Assembly: GCA_951799405.1 (NCBI GenBank)
Contig: OX637352.1
Span: 15,386,820 to 15,450,819 of the forward strand
Source: Agapetus fuscipes
Taxonomy: Eukaryota; Arthropoda; Insecta; Trichoptera; Glossosomatidae
Length of the DNA stretch: 64,000 nt
Reading direction: 5' to 3'
Below the pieces are notes generated by a model. That model was not told the DNA's origin. It ran no database searches and was given only the letters and a program-made list of their open reading frames with translations. The position numbers and the translations under genes were made by a program. Shown here piece by piece: positions 1 to 11,171 of the stretch; within the stretch, counting starts at the first letter, position 1; the number at the start of each line of letters is the position of its first letter.

Positions 1-134
1 AGCAACTGGGACTCGCTTGAGATTTGGCGCTTTTTAAGCAACGTTACCACTGGACCACAGACCAGTCAAATGTTTGCTCTTAGAGATTTCCAGAAGGACT
101 TGGGGCTGAGGAATTAGTGGGTGGTGCTAGTTAC

Positions 135-306
135 CGGCATGGGCTCCTGGTGTTGGGGGAAGGGCGCGGGGGGGACAGCAGCGTGTGGGGGGGGAGGCCC
201 CTGCTGGTGGGAGTGGCGGGGGGCTCGCTGCTGCAGCGGCGCCCCCGACGTCAGCTTGGGGTCGGAGCCATTCACCTTCCCTGTGGGCACTGGTCCTGAC
301 TGTACA
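135..306 (-). CDS. Atx2: Atx2 exon 8, low-complexity P/Q/H-rich segment
   Basis: GC-rich block in AT-rich DNA. The acceptor AG is at 307–308 and the donor GTAACT begins just below 135. The first base completes a codon begun in exon 7 (AA+T), and the frame then stays open for 57 codons rich in Pro, Gln and His (for example [17 protein letters not shown]). It ends in phase 0. The composition fits the disordered part of ataxin-2. This is the last exon inside the window. Confidence 0.7.
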
Positions 307-3300
307 CTGCAACACCAACAACAACTCATTCATATCATAATGCACTAAAAAACTACTTTCCCACTGCAAACAATTATTCCTGACATTCTTGGGCGGAATT
401 AAACCCTAGCTCTTGGAACGTAATGCAAGCATTCTACCAACTGAGCTATCAATCGGGTTGATCAAGCACTAGATCAATGGGTCTTCTTTATGTTCAGGTT
501 TTATTTTTTAAATGATTTCAAACTATTTGTTAACCTTCAATTTTACAAACGCTGGGCGGGTCAAATGAATGTCCCATGTTTTGAGCTTAGCATTTTCAAG
601 GCAAGATTTTTTGTGAGCACACACACCACATGTGTTGAACTTATACTTGACGTACGTTAAATATAAGCCTCAAATAACAACATTTATTTGCAACTTATAT
701 TATAGATGGATTATCAGTACCAAGAGTCTTCACGTCCGCTTAGCAATAGCGTAATTTCAGATATTTTTTTTATTTCATAAAATGATAAGACTACCTTTTA
801 AAAAATGCATCTGCGTTCTTAAAAAAATTATATCTGGCTTAGTTTCTAAACTACAGCTCTGTAAAATTCGCCCATTTTCGATTTCCGCCTAAACAGCTCA
901 TTTTTTTATTTAGACGGATGTGACGTCAATGAATCTTACCATGTATGGAGTGTACCGTTAGGTCTTCTAAGACCGACGGATCCATCTACGTAATTTTGAC
1001 ATCACAGCGTGGCTAGTCGGCCCCGCTGCGTTTTGGCACAAATCAAATTCTCGACATTTTATTTTTGAAAATTATCAATGATATCTTTATTTTTACTAGG
1101 TACTTAAAAAAATATGGTTGTGATCCTTGAAGTGTACTCTACACAACTAATCTAATCTAATCTAAGTTGCAAGGATATGTTACATTGGAGATTCACATTA
1201 CATGCATTCTCACAACCAGACACGTACAAGTTCGCGCTTGCACATGCCTCATGTGAACCTACAACATAAAAACCAAATCTCAAATGGACATACACCCTGC
1301 AACTCTTGCCGTCCTTCCCTGAGACAGGGGTGACATTGGCAAAGTGAACCATTTTTACAGCATGGGTGGTCAGCCGCATACCAACCTATAAGTAGGGACT
1401 GGAAAAAAGTGGTGTTATTTTTTGCGAAATTCGCGTTATTTTTTTGGGAAATTCGCGTTATTTTTGATCAAAAACAGGGAAATTCGCGTTATTTTTTACG
1501 ACAAACGGGGAGATTCGGTGTAATGTTTAGGGTTGATTTGATCGAAATAAAGGTTTATGTAATTGCAAAACTATAGATTTTACTAATATTTACAATTTAT
1601 TATATAAACAACAATATGTACCTTCAAAAACAATGAATAAACAACATCTGAATCAATACGAGTTACAACTTACAAAAAACCATTGATTGAAAAAAGTATT
1701 AATATTTGAATGGCACTCCGAATACCCTGCAATATCCTTTGAAAATATTAAATTTAGTCTCTCTAGATGAGGGTTATCTAATTTTTTCGAGGGATGTTGG
1801 CTTTTATGAAAGCCTCAAGTTGTGCTCTTAATCTAATCCAGCAGCAGCTTCACTCCTTGATGTATTTTCCTTCATTGATGTCACGATTCAAGTCTGTTTG
1901 GATGTCCAGGACAGTTCTGCTTATCTTTTATTTTTTTAATAAAATAGATTTGTGAATAGGAATGCAATTCACCAACCTACTCTGCCTGGCCAGAAACAGG
2001 TATTAATATCATTAATGAAAAATTCATTACGAGTATTGTTCATTTTAATTAAATTATTAATTTATAAGTACCCAATTACATTTGTTGAACCAGGGTCAAA
2101 TTTATGGTCAAATGATCCAGGCGGGGATCGAACCCCGCGTCTAGCTTTCTAGCGTGTTTCAACGTTGAAAGATCAGAAGTGCAATTCTCGATGTTCGGTT
2201 GCACTAAAGATATTAGTTGCCGGTGGAGATTAATAGCCCTTGCGAAAGAGTTCCTTTGCCGTTTTGCGATTCTCGTTCCTACCGACCTTCCGACTATCCT
2301 TACAAGGGACAGCAATGGGTTTTGTATGTTTTTTCTCGATTGGCCAGACTGACGGATGATCGATGTGATAATCGTCCGACAGGTGCCAGCCCAAAGGGTA
2401 AATTTCCCCATATATTTAAAAAAAATACTAAAACTTCATCAAAAAGTAGTAAAACAATAATAAGTGCAAATAAGTACGAAACAACGGAATGAAAATACAT
2501 AAAACTACATTACAATGTAATAAAAAACTCAGTTCTCAACAATACAATGTTTGGTGAAAACTATTGTTTATATTGTACTTTTACTCCTTCAACTTGTTAA
2601 AACTAGCCCAATTTATTTTAATTAAAAAATTTAAGGTGATTTGTTTATTTCAAATATGTTAAAATTAGGAAATGATTATAAATAACATTTTATGTGAAAT
2701 TATTTTTCCTTGGACTTTGGGGGCAATTCTCATAGTTCACAGCTCTCGCATAGCAGGCTGGCAAATCAGGCTAACTTCACGTCTGCTGTCAACTGACATT
2801 TGACAATTAAATCTATGCTTAAATCTTTGTAAATTGAGCGTTATAATGATTGAAAATCACTTGTAAATAATTATGTGTACAATTTATCACAAATGAAGAT
2901 GAAACTGCGAAAAAATAACGCAATTTCTTAGTGCAAATTTATTGTTGTCAAAAGCATAATAATTATCTGCATGACGTACTTAGCGACGCGCATATTATGC
3001 CGTTCAGAATGCCAATTTTCGTAAGATCGTAATTCCTATTCTACGTCATAATTTCCTATAATAATGTCACGTGGGTCACAAATAAACATAAGGAATGAGT
3101 TTGCGAATACATTTATTTAGGTCATTAAAGAAAATAAGTCATATATTTGTAATAATCTACTGACAATTTCTGTCCTTCGCTGTACGGCGGGGTAAATCGG
3201 CCGCGCTATATTTTGACAGTTCCGGGAGATTCCTCACCTTTATAAGAAATAGCCTTCAGCCAAATTTTCAAACGAGAATCACAATTCACCTTTCATTCGG

Positions 3301-6300
3301 CAACGAATCGGTATCAGTCGCCTTCGGCCTCGCCTTAGACATCCAGAATAGCCCTTCAGCCCACTTGGCCCCCTCGGCTATAAAACCGACCATTTTTTCT
3401 GTGCTTTGCACCTTGCAAAGGGTTTTCACAGGAATCTTTTCTTTCCCACAAAATAGTTGCGTTGCAGAAGCGACACATAACAACTTTTTCGCACAATTTC
3501 TACCAAAAGTACGAAAATTCGCGATATTTGCGTAAAACCTCAAATTTCGCGTTATTCGCGTAAAAACCTCAAAATTCGCGAATAAATTCGTTTTATCGCG
3601 ATCGCGAAATTTTCCAGTCCCTACCTATAAGTCAAGGAACACACACACACGACAAATTACATTTTATACATCACTAAATAATAATATCCAAATACAAAAT
3701 ATCCATTTACAAACAAAAACAAATTCCAATTTAATAAACCCTAGCCGCCAACATTACAGATCAACCGCCATTTCTTTCTGTCCTTACATACTTCTTTCAT
3801 TTCCTCCAGAGTCATAACCTTCTTCATACAAGCTCTTCTTTTATTATGACTCTGGATATTCCATTCATTCGCAATTTCGGATATTTGGTCCATCCATACC
3901 TTTCTCGGTCTTCCTCTACCACGACATCCATCTATTCTACCAACATATACTTTCTTCGTCAGTCTTTCCTCATTCATTCTCTCCATATGCCCAAACCATC
4001 TTAACAAACTTCTTTTAATCTTCACTTTCACACTTTCTCTTGCACCACATTCTTCTCTTACAAAATCATTCCTCACCCTGTCACTCCGTTTTTTCCCAAT
4101 CATACTTCTTAGAAAGTCCATTTCAACAGTATGGACTTTACTAATTTCACTTTCATTCACCGTCCAGGCCTCGCTTCCATACATCAAGGTGGGTAAAAGT
4201 ATGCCACTGCGTACCGCCAATCGAGCATTTTTTGATATGTTTTGATTTTTGGCGATACAAGCTGTGGCACCCAGTACACACCTGCCCTTCATTACTCTTC
4301 TTTCAAATTCACCGGTCATTCTTCCATCTTTTTCAAACTTACTTCCCAGGTATACAAACTCATTTACGACATCAACATTCATTCCATTAATTTTAAATTC
4401 ATAATTCATACTTTCATCATCTCTTTCAAAAATCAATACTTTCGTCTTACTTGCATTCAACTTCAGATGGTTACCTAACATACATAGTATTTTAAACCGT
4501 TTTCCCCACCACTGCAATTACCCTATTGTCAGCTATTAAAAAACACTAAACAAACGTGTTGCTTTGATAATCAGCCTTGAAAATGCTTTCTACTCGTAAA
4601 AGCGAGACTTCGGCAGAAAGAAAATCTGAGAATAAAACTAGTGTAACCCAAAAAAATTAGTCATGGAATGTACATGAATGTATTTTGTTCAGATCTTCCG
4701 TGTCTCCTGAAGAGGCTGACTGAAGGTTCACTCACTTGTGGATGTGGTGGCCCGTGAAGGGGAGCGGTGTGTGGTAGGGGTGTGGATGTGGGGGCACGGG
4801 GGCGGGGCTGGGCTGGCCACCTCCCGCGGCCGCGTAGCTCTTCACCGGGGGACCTCCCACACCAATGTTCTGGAACACCTGCAACATCGCACCACACAAA
4901 CATCAGATACAGCCTACGTTATACATTAAAGATATTGCTGTGACGTCTGTGCACGATGGTCGGTCTAGCCAAGGGGCGAGCTGAAGGACTGCGGAAGTAG
5001 TCGCGTTCTAAAGTCTCTAGAAGCTGCATGCCGCCTGAGTTTGGAAACACCATTGCCATCCCTTCCTCATGAATTTCCTGCCATCAAAGGCACCCGCCTT
5101 GTGAACCGGAGCCTGGTACAGAGAAGCTTCCACTCTGGGGCTCTACCTGTAGAGGCGTTAGCTTCTTTTCTATTTAAATTCCCATTTTACATTAATAAAC
5201 CCTGTTATGTTCATTTCAAATAATGTTTTAATTATGCAACCTTTCCCAAAATAGAGTAAGCAATACCACCAGAAAAGAATTCCCACGCCCTGATGATGAT
5301 GATGATGATGGCTAGCCGGGTGGCGTGTTCCCATTCCACGACCTAAGGAATCTTTACTCAGACAGCACACGGAAGTATCATACCCTAAATCTGCCGTTAT
5401 TGTTTCTTACACTTTATGGTCTTAGCAAAAAATTGACAGTAATGAAAAAAATCAAGCATGTTTATTAATTTTTTATCTTAATTATAAAGTTTAAACAAAA
5501 TATAAACCTTAAAAATTGCGACCACAAAAAAATATTTAAAAAAATACGTTTTTTTCACTTCTGTAGCTACTTTCTCCTGTGTGCTATGTTTTGGAAATAT
5601 TTTTTTTCATTCTATTTATAGAACTATACATTGTCTAGTGTAGTATCGAAACCGTTTTTTTATAATGTCAATACTTTTTGAGTAAATATGGAAAAACTGA
5701 AACTACTTGATGAATTAATTTTTTTCCGTGTGCTTGTCTGAGTAAAGATTCCTTTTAGGTCGTGGAATGGGAACACGCAGCCGGGTGTAATTATCCTAGG
5801 TACATCCTGGAGGTACCACTTAATTCTGACATAACAGCTATTAACATTTGATGAAGTTGAATATTTTAATTGATTCCCTATTGAATTATAATGTATTTTT
5901 CTTATTCCACGCATGGGGATGATCCCCTCCATCCCCCAACAGTGCATCACTCTATGTGCATCTTACCTGGTGCTGCTGCTGGTGCTGCGGGGCGTGGTGG
6001 TGAGGCAGCGGGGGGTAGTTGTGCGAGGAGGGGTGGGGCCCCTTCTGCTGCTGGTGGGAGGGGGGCGGGGGACCCTGCTGCTGCTGCTGCTGGGAGGGTG
6101 GCGGCGCTTGCTGCTGCTGCTGCTGCTGATGGTGCTGCTGCTGCTGCTGCTGCTGTGGGGGAGCACTCTGCTGCTGCTGCTGCTGTTGTGACACCTGCTG
6201 CGACACTTGCGGAGAAGACTTGATGAGCTTGCCAGTCTGCAATACGTGCAATAAGTGTTGAACAACACAACTCTAAGATGAATGCAAGTTCACTTAATTA

Positions 6301-9300
6301 AAAGTAAACAGTCTTGAGGTACATCAGGGCGAGGATTCCATACAAATTCAAGGCAGGCAAAGGTAAACAAAGTAGGTTTGAAAGCCATGCACCCATTGTT
6401 TGACATAACAATATTTTTGATGATGATGATGATTTTTATAGCGCCGTTTCGTGACTACTGTCACTGCAAGGGCGCTTTCAGGCTTGACGTGGCGGTGAAG
6501 AAATGGGTCTTCATTCCCTTTTTGAAACTCTCTATCCCTTCCTTGGCGCGCACTTCAGGAGGCAGCTGGTTCCAGGTGGACGGTCCTGCAACGGCGAAAG
6601 CGCGGTCTCCGAACACTGTACTTCTTTTTCTGTCTTTGGAATGTCTATGGAATGAGTGATTTTTATATTTAAAGATTGGAAATTCAAACCTATGTTGGAG
6701 GTTGAGTCATTTTGCAAATGAGGCCCAGATAAATTTGTGATGGAGATCACAAAACATGCAAGACTTGTGGTGTCCAATTAAAAAAATAGCCAGTTATATA
6801 CATTTAACAAAGGTTGACAGAAACTATCAAGTTTTAAGCCTAGAAGGGGAATATCCATTCAGAGTCCATTTCATCTAGACATCTAGCAATCTAGCTATAA
6901 AGTTTATGTGTAGTGTGTCTTACATTGCTCCCGGGCAGGTTCTTCCTGCGGCCGGGCGGCACGTAGAGGTCCCCCGCGGGGGGCTCCCTCTGCACCGCCG
7001 CAAACCTCTCCTCCTCGTCCCCGTTCTCCATGTCCATGCGCTGCTTGTAGACGGGCTGGCTCTCTATCTCAGCGGCTATCTCCTCCGCCTTGGCTTGTGC
7101 ATCTCTGCAAACAACGACACACATAAATATATACAGTTTAATCATTTGTTTTTATTTCCTTGGGCGCCGTTTAGTGGCTCCAGCCACCCTAAGGGCGCCC
7201 ATCCTTCACTTGCTTCTTGGAAAACATGAACGTCTTCAACTCCTTGAAACGTTCTCCACCGGTCTCCGTCCTCAGCTTCAGAGGTAGCCGATTCCAACAC
7301 GACGGTCCTGCTGAGCCAAACGCCTGTTCTGCTCCGTCGAGGTGGCATTTTCAGCCTGTTGATAGCATCACCCTTCGCTGAGCGAAGGGTGCACCGCTTA
7401 CCAATAATCTCTTCAACCTTACACAGTTCAGTCAAATAAGACAGGGCCGCTCCTCTGAGAGAGTTGAATACCATAGGGCACGCTTTATATTCCACTCTCT
7501 CCGGGACACGCAGTCAGTGAAGACGCTGCAATAGAGGAGTGACATGATCAGTCTTGTGTTCTCCGATTGGATCACTGGCTCCGTATCCCAGAGCGTGTTG
7601 AGTTTAAAGTATGCTCGATGGTCCCCAAAGCTTTCTTTGAAAAGACCCCCAAATATCTCGCTGATTTAATCAAGCCCGCCGGCAAAAAAAGCCTCACGCT
7701 ACGCTCAACAGAAACCGGAGCCAAGTCATGTACTTAAGAGCCGATAAAAAGAGTTGACAATGCAGTGTTTGGAGAGTGTGCATTTGCAGTTGCTGGTCCT
7801 CTAGCCTGAAACAGCCTGCCTCATCATGTGAGAGCTAGAGGATCATGGAAAGTTCCGAAATGCACTGAAGACAAGCAAATTTCTGGCATCGCATGCACAA
7901 AACGGCGCTGTAAAGAAATCACCAACTCATCATCATTATCATCCAAAAATGATTCTTGCTGCTGCATTGAAAACACACATCATTGAGGTCTGCCCTAAAC
8001 CTCTGCCCGTTGCTTCTTGATTGATGATTTTTGCTGTGAGCGTTCACAATGCCTAAGTGAGCTTCCCGAGCTTCACAGTCATGAAGAGGTGGCCTCTGTC
8101 TCACCTGTAGTCCTGGGTGTCCTTCTTCTGCAGGGGCACAGTGTAACCAGCCAGGGACTGGTCGTAGGTGGACTGCACGCCGTAGTCCTGCTCGTTCTTG
8201 CGGAACATGTCGTTGGCGTCCCAGCCGTTGGCGCGGTGGTCCAGCTCCAGCGGGGACCCAGCGTCCCCCAGGGCGTCCCCGTTCAGCCCCGCGCCCTCGC
8301 TGCCCTCCCACGGCTGCAGGTGCCGCTCCTCCAGGTACTGGCCCCGACCTGCAACACAACAAACACCATACGGTACTTCAGTTTACAGATTTAAGGTTAG
8401 GATAACTATCATCATGCTATATACAGGTGTACACTGAAATGAATTTAGATGGCAGCTAAAGAAGAGTGCTGTTTTATTTGAATTGACAGCCTTCAAACTT
8501 CTTTAACTCCTCCAGTGCCGGAACGCCTATTGGCGGCCCATAGTACTAATTGTGATTTTTTTTTCATTTTTCTTTAGTGTTTACACAGCAATAATTCTTA
8601 AATCGCATGAAGTACTGCTATTGGATAGAACCATCCACCAATAAATTCAAAGCATTAATATTTGTTTGTAGGTATTTAAAATATAATATTTAAGTTGACC
8701 TTGAAAACGGACTCTTGAAAAAACTGAATTCCACAATTCGTTAGGTCTCCTACACAGTAGCAGGCTGACAGAGACAGGCACAGGCTCACCATTGAACTTG
8801 GAGATGGCGGCGTCTGTCTGGAAGGTGTCCCGTGTGGCGTAGTCACAGTCCGAGTCCTTGACCCGGATGGTGATGATGTCCTCGGGCTTGAAGATGATCT
8901 TCTCCACGAGGCTGTCCACCGCCACCACCCCCTCCCGCTCCACCTTGTGCGCCACCTCTAGAACTACCTGGAAATCAACATCAAATATCTCTGTAATGGG
9001 GAGACTTTTGAAGGTTTTTTCCTCACACAAAAAAAGAGTATAGGTTCTAGACATAGTGAAAACAAGCAGCTTCAGGAGTAAATAATAACTTATTATTTCT
9101 TACTTATTATTTAAAGGTAAAACTGAAAAATAAATATTAAAATGACATGGATTTCTCAGATAAATACACCTTTTTCCTAATTTTTACAGTCGATAGTTCA
9201 GTCGGTAGAATGCTTGCATTCCATGTCATGAGCTCGGGTTCGAATCCCACCGAGAATGTTAGAAATGATTTCCCGTTCCGGTGTTTATTTCAAACCCCAA

Positions 9301-11171
9301 AAATAAAATACCGGCAAGGTTTACTCAGCCTTCACAAGAAATGAGTACCAGCCCTCTCGGGAGCTGGGAAACAACTGAAGTGGTTGGCGTAAGGCCAGCC
9401 CCCTTGCCTGTAAAAATAAATAGGTTCAACTTGCCACATACGACCCCTTCGGGGATAACGCGGCAAGAAGTTACACTATATGTGTAGCTTAGTTGCGTTG
9501 CGTTTTTAAACACTAAAAAAGTGTGAATATCCTGTAGTTGAGCATTTCATCATAATTAGCTCATTTACAATGAGAAGTTGCTCCCAATAAAAGGTTTAAT
9601 CCGCAGTTTTACCTTTCATGTAAAGTAAACACAACTAAGCTACACATACAGTGTAACTTCTTGCCTGCGTTATCCCCGAAGGGATCGCATGTGGCACTTC
9701 GGGACCTATTTATTTTTACAGGTAAGGGGGCCGGCCTCACACCAACCACTTTCAGTTGTTCCAATCTCAAATAAACATAAGCCCTGCAGCTCCTGCCAAC
9801 CTTCCCTGGAATAGGGATGGCATGTGAACCATTATTTACAGTATGGGTGAACCCTTGTACACGCCCTCCAGCGCTACTAACATTAGTGTAAGAGAGTTGT
9901 AGGTCTCACATGGAACTGTGCTGAGAAGGTCCTGAAGACCCCCTCCCACACGCTGCCGGACTGTGTGTGGACCTGCACCGTGGCCCCCACGTGGGACACG
10001 ATGGCGTGCATGAACGGGGCATTCTTGTACACGCCCTCCGACGCTACTAATCGCTGCCGCGGTGACCTGAAACACACAACAACAAACCATTACCAACAAC
10101 AAGGCATTTCTCACATTCATCTTTCTTTTGCATTTGATGGTTCTCCCTTCCGGTCGACTGCTAGTTGGTAGAGTGCCTGCATTCCATGCAGGGAGCCCAG
10201 ATTTGAATCCCACCAATCTAATCTAATCTAAGTTGCAAAATATTAGTAACATTAGAGATTCACATTATATGCATTTTCACAAAACAGACATGTTAAGTTC
10301 ACGCTTAAACATGTCGCATGTAGTCCTACAATATAAAAACCCGAATCTCAAATGAACATACACCCTGCAACTCCTGCCGACCTTCTCTGAAACAGGGGTC
10401 ACATTGGCAAAGTGAACCATTTATTACAGTACTAGTGGTCAACCTCATACCAACCTATAAGTCAAGGCACATACACAGTAAATAACATATGATTGCATTA
10501 GGATACCAGCCATATTGGATATTTTCCCCATAAGGGTTTTATCTACATTGCAGTTAAAATTGATGATTCATCAGGACAGCCATTTATTTTAATGATTGTT
10601 GTTAATTTAAGATTTCCATGAAGCAAATACATACAAATTGTTGATAAATGTTGTCAATGTTTAATAATAAACAATATAGTCCACTGATACACATGCCCTG
10701 TTCAAACATACAAATATTATCAATGGACTGAAAATGTAGGGAAAAGACAAACGACAGCATGGCTTCAGCAACCAATGCAAACAAGAAATATAGTATAAAT
10801 GAGAATTAATTATAGATTATTTATGTTATAATCAAATGAAATTTAAGTTTAAAATGTAATATGAAATAAAAATTGTAAATAAATTTCAAATTTCAATGGA
10901 TTCCATAGAGGGTAGTGGCTGGCTAACATGTCAGACTATAAAGGAATGTGGAGGAATTTCAAGTGAAATTTAACTTGTTAATATGTGGTGATTATTTGAA
11001 TAGTTAGTTGATTAATTGTTGCGTGTTTGTTGGTGGTTTAATGGACGGATTACGGGGTTAGAAGTGTTGTTTTGAGTGATGAAACAAAGGGTTGTCTGTA
11101 ATGGAGGAAGGTTAGGTGTGATTAGCGTACCTCGGGGGCGCCGCGCGACTCTTCCGTTTGCTATTATTCAT
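135..11171 (-). CDS. Atx2: Ataxin-2 homologue, gene span, 8 coding exons, 3' end outside window
   Basis: RNA-binding regulator of mRNA stability and translation, a cytoplasmic partner of poly(A)-binding protein in the known family. Exons in transcript order: 11171–11131, 10066–9910, 8967–8790, 8348–8105, 7104–6924, 6236–5967, 4878–4736, 306–135. All junctions are GT–AG and all phases fit, giving about 462 residues in the window. The LSm fold covers roughly residues 23–115, LsmAD about 155–225, and a polyQ region about 275–355. The PAM2 motif and C-terminus are not in the window and should lie to the left. The family assignment is from sequence recognition of LSm plus LsmAD; the exon model is read directly from the DNA. 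Confidence 0.9.
307..1141. other. Intron 7 of Atx2, left part; mostly no recognisable content
   Basis: A degraded tRNA-like SINE-2 head lies on the minus strand at about 395–475 (inverted A-box and B-box-like segments). The rest is AT-rich and I recognise nothing in it. Positions 1–110 hold fragments of the SINE-1 body. Confidence 0.5.
1142..4520 (-). mobile_element. LINE-A (RTE-like) 3' part, split by a hAT-type insertion
   Basis: Reading on the minus strand, an open frame 4517–3741 encodes 258 residues of the C-terminal end of a non-LTR reverse transcriptase ([55 protein letters not shown]). A 3' UTR of about 350 bp follows and ends in ATCTAA-type repeats at 1142–1165. The UTR is interrupted at 1393–3623 by another element. 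This copy shows that the roughly 250-bp repeat seen throughout the window is the 3' UTR of this LINE. Confidence 0.85.
1393..3623 (-). mobile_element. hAT-type DNA transposon, degenerate, with BED-like zinc-finger remnant
   Basis: The terminal inverted repeat TAGGGACTGGAAAA is at both ends. An 8-bp target-site duplication CCTATAAG lies at 1385–1392 and 3624–3631. Subterminal DNA has several copies of a TTCGCG-containing motif on both sides. On the minus strand from 3478 a short frame begins [19 protein letters not shown] and continues to a Cx2C…H-like pattern, resembling the BED-type finger at the start of many hAT transposases; it breaks soon after. The rest of the transposase is missing. 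A B-box-like tRNA remnant lies at 2115–2140. Confidence 0.8.
4736..4878 (-). CDS. Atx2: Atx2 exon 7
   Basis: Begins [20 protein letters not shown], with acceptor AG at 4879–4880. An in-frame TGA at 4732–4734 looks like the end of the protein, but it overlaps a consensus donor (AA|GTGAGT, 4730–4735). Splicing there leaves phase 2, which matches exon 8 exactly. The splice reading is therefore preferred, although an alternative short isoform ending at the TGA is possible. Confidence 0.75.
5300..5790. mobile_element. TIR element (MITE-like) in Atx2 intron 6
   Basis: Arms of about 50 bp at 5324–5372 and 5733–5779 are inverted copies (core GCGTGTTCCCATTCCACGAC), enclosing AT-rich DNA. A GAT-repeat tail abuts the left side at 5292–5310. 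No transposase and no clear target duplication are visible. Confidence 0.6.
5967..6236 (-). CDS. Atx2: Atx2 exon 6, polyglutamine-rich
   Basis: Acceptor AG at 6237–6238, donor CAG|GTAAG. Ninety codons, phase 0 at both ends, starting [16 protein letters not shown]. Several Gln runs of up to about seven follow, separated by Pro, His and Ser. The Gln runs are almost entirely CAG codons, so open frames also appear in the other frames of this exon (polyA, polyS, polyL); those are shadows. Confidence 0.85.
6412..6730 (-). mobile_element. CR1/L2-like LINE 3' fragment
   Basis: Starts with a GAT-repeat tail and a hairpin-forming end (AGCGCC…GGGCGCT, 6440–6475). On the minus strand it then reads into reverse-transcriptase C-terminal residues of the [18 protein letters not shown] type. 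Degraded. Confidence 0.7.
6924..7104 (-). CDS. Atx2: Atx2 exon 5, end of LsmAD and following segment
   Basis: The first base completes an Arg codon from exon 4; the reading is then [20 protein letters not shown], matching the helical end of LsmAD in the ataxin-2 family. Next comes a conserved acidic stretch ([14 protein letters not shown]) and a basic, Gly/Pro-rich end. Donor AAT|GTAAG. Confidence 0.92.
7150..7935. mobile_element. Two CR1/L2-like LINE 3' fragments in opposite orientation
   Basis: 7150–7615 is minus strand; its tail hairpin (GGGCGCC…GGGCGCCC) is next to frames encoding [19 protein letters not shown], the reverse-transcriptase end. 7600–7935 is plus strand, encodes a remnant ([16 protein letters not shown], broken) and ends in ATCATC repeats. 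Both lie in Atx2 intron 4. Confidence 0.65.
8105..8348 (-). CDS. Atx2: Atx2 exon 4, core of LsmAD domain
   Basis: Contains [19 protein letters not shown] and [18 protein letters not shown], the signature of the LsmAD (ataxin-2-associated) domain. Acceptor AG at 8349–8350, donor ACAG|GTGAG. Two leading bases complete a Gly codon and two trailing bases open an Arg codon. Confidence 0.95.
8790..8967 (-). CDS. Atx2: Atx2 exon 3, second half of LSm fold
   Basis: Reads [13 protein letters not shown]…[19 protein letters not shown], which supplies the last strands of the ataxin-2 LSm domain, followed by the conserved [10 protein letters not shown] linker. Acceptor AG at 8968–8969, donor ATG|GTGAG. 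Confidence 0.93.
9184..9509 (+). mobile_element. SINE-2, nearly complete
   Basis: tRNA-like head at 9186–9250 (A-box-like TAGTTCAGTCGG, B-box GGGTTCGAATCCC), a body with GAAATGATTTCCCG, and an end GAAGTTACACTATATGTGTA at 9468–9487. This is the reference copy of the family in the window. Confidence 0.8.
9636..9772 (-). mobile_element. SINE-2, 3' part
   Basis: Inverted copy of the SINE-2 end (TACACTATATGTGTA-like) with part of the body; the tRNA-like head is missing. Confidence 0.7.
9854..9882 (-). repeat. Partial copy of Atx2 exon 2 in the next intron
   Basis: About 29 bp nearly identical to 10024–10052 inside exon 2, offset 170 bp, in direct orientation. It has a two-base difference (AG for GA) and lacks splice sites, so it should be silent. 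Confidence 0.75.
9910..10066 (-). CDS. Atx2: Atx2 exon 2, first half of LSm fold
   Basis: Encodes [18 protein letters not shown] and [12 protein letters not shown], the Sm1 part of the ataxin-2 LSm domain. Acceptor AG at 10067–10068, donor CAT|GTGAG. The first base completes an Arg codon from exon 1. Confidence 0.93.
10213..10472 (-). mobile_element. LINE-A 3' UTR copy
   Basis: Starts with the ATCTAATCTAATCTAAGTTG tail and runs to ACCAACCTATAAGTCAAGG. No coding part. It lies in Atx2 intron 1; 10473–11130 beyond it is AT-rich with nothing recognised. Confidence 0.85.
11131..11171 (-). CDS. Atx2: Atx2 exon 1 (start codon)
   Basis: Start ATG at 11169–11171, reading [13 protein letters not shown], then AG|GTACG donor in phase 2, which fits exon 2. 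The MNN-SKRK-R opening resembles insect ataxin-2 N-termini. GC-rich for its surroundings. Confidence 0.8.

Noticed and set aside
2076..2500. Overlapping frames inside the hAT element
   Set aside because: No recognisable domain; they overlap a degraded tRNA-like remnant.
4661..4903. Minus-strand frame [14 protein letters not shown]…
   Set aside because: Wrong frame of Atx2 exon 7; the frame with VFQNIGVGG has proper splice sites and phase.
5891..6270. Several long open frames on both strands rich in Ala, Leu or Ser
   Set aside because: Shadows of the CAG-repeat Atx2 exon in other frames.
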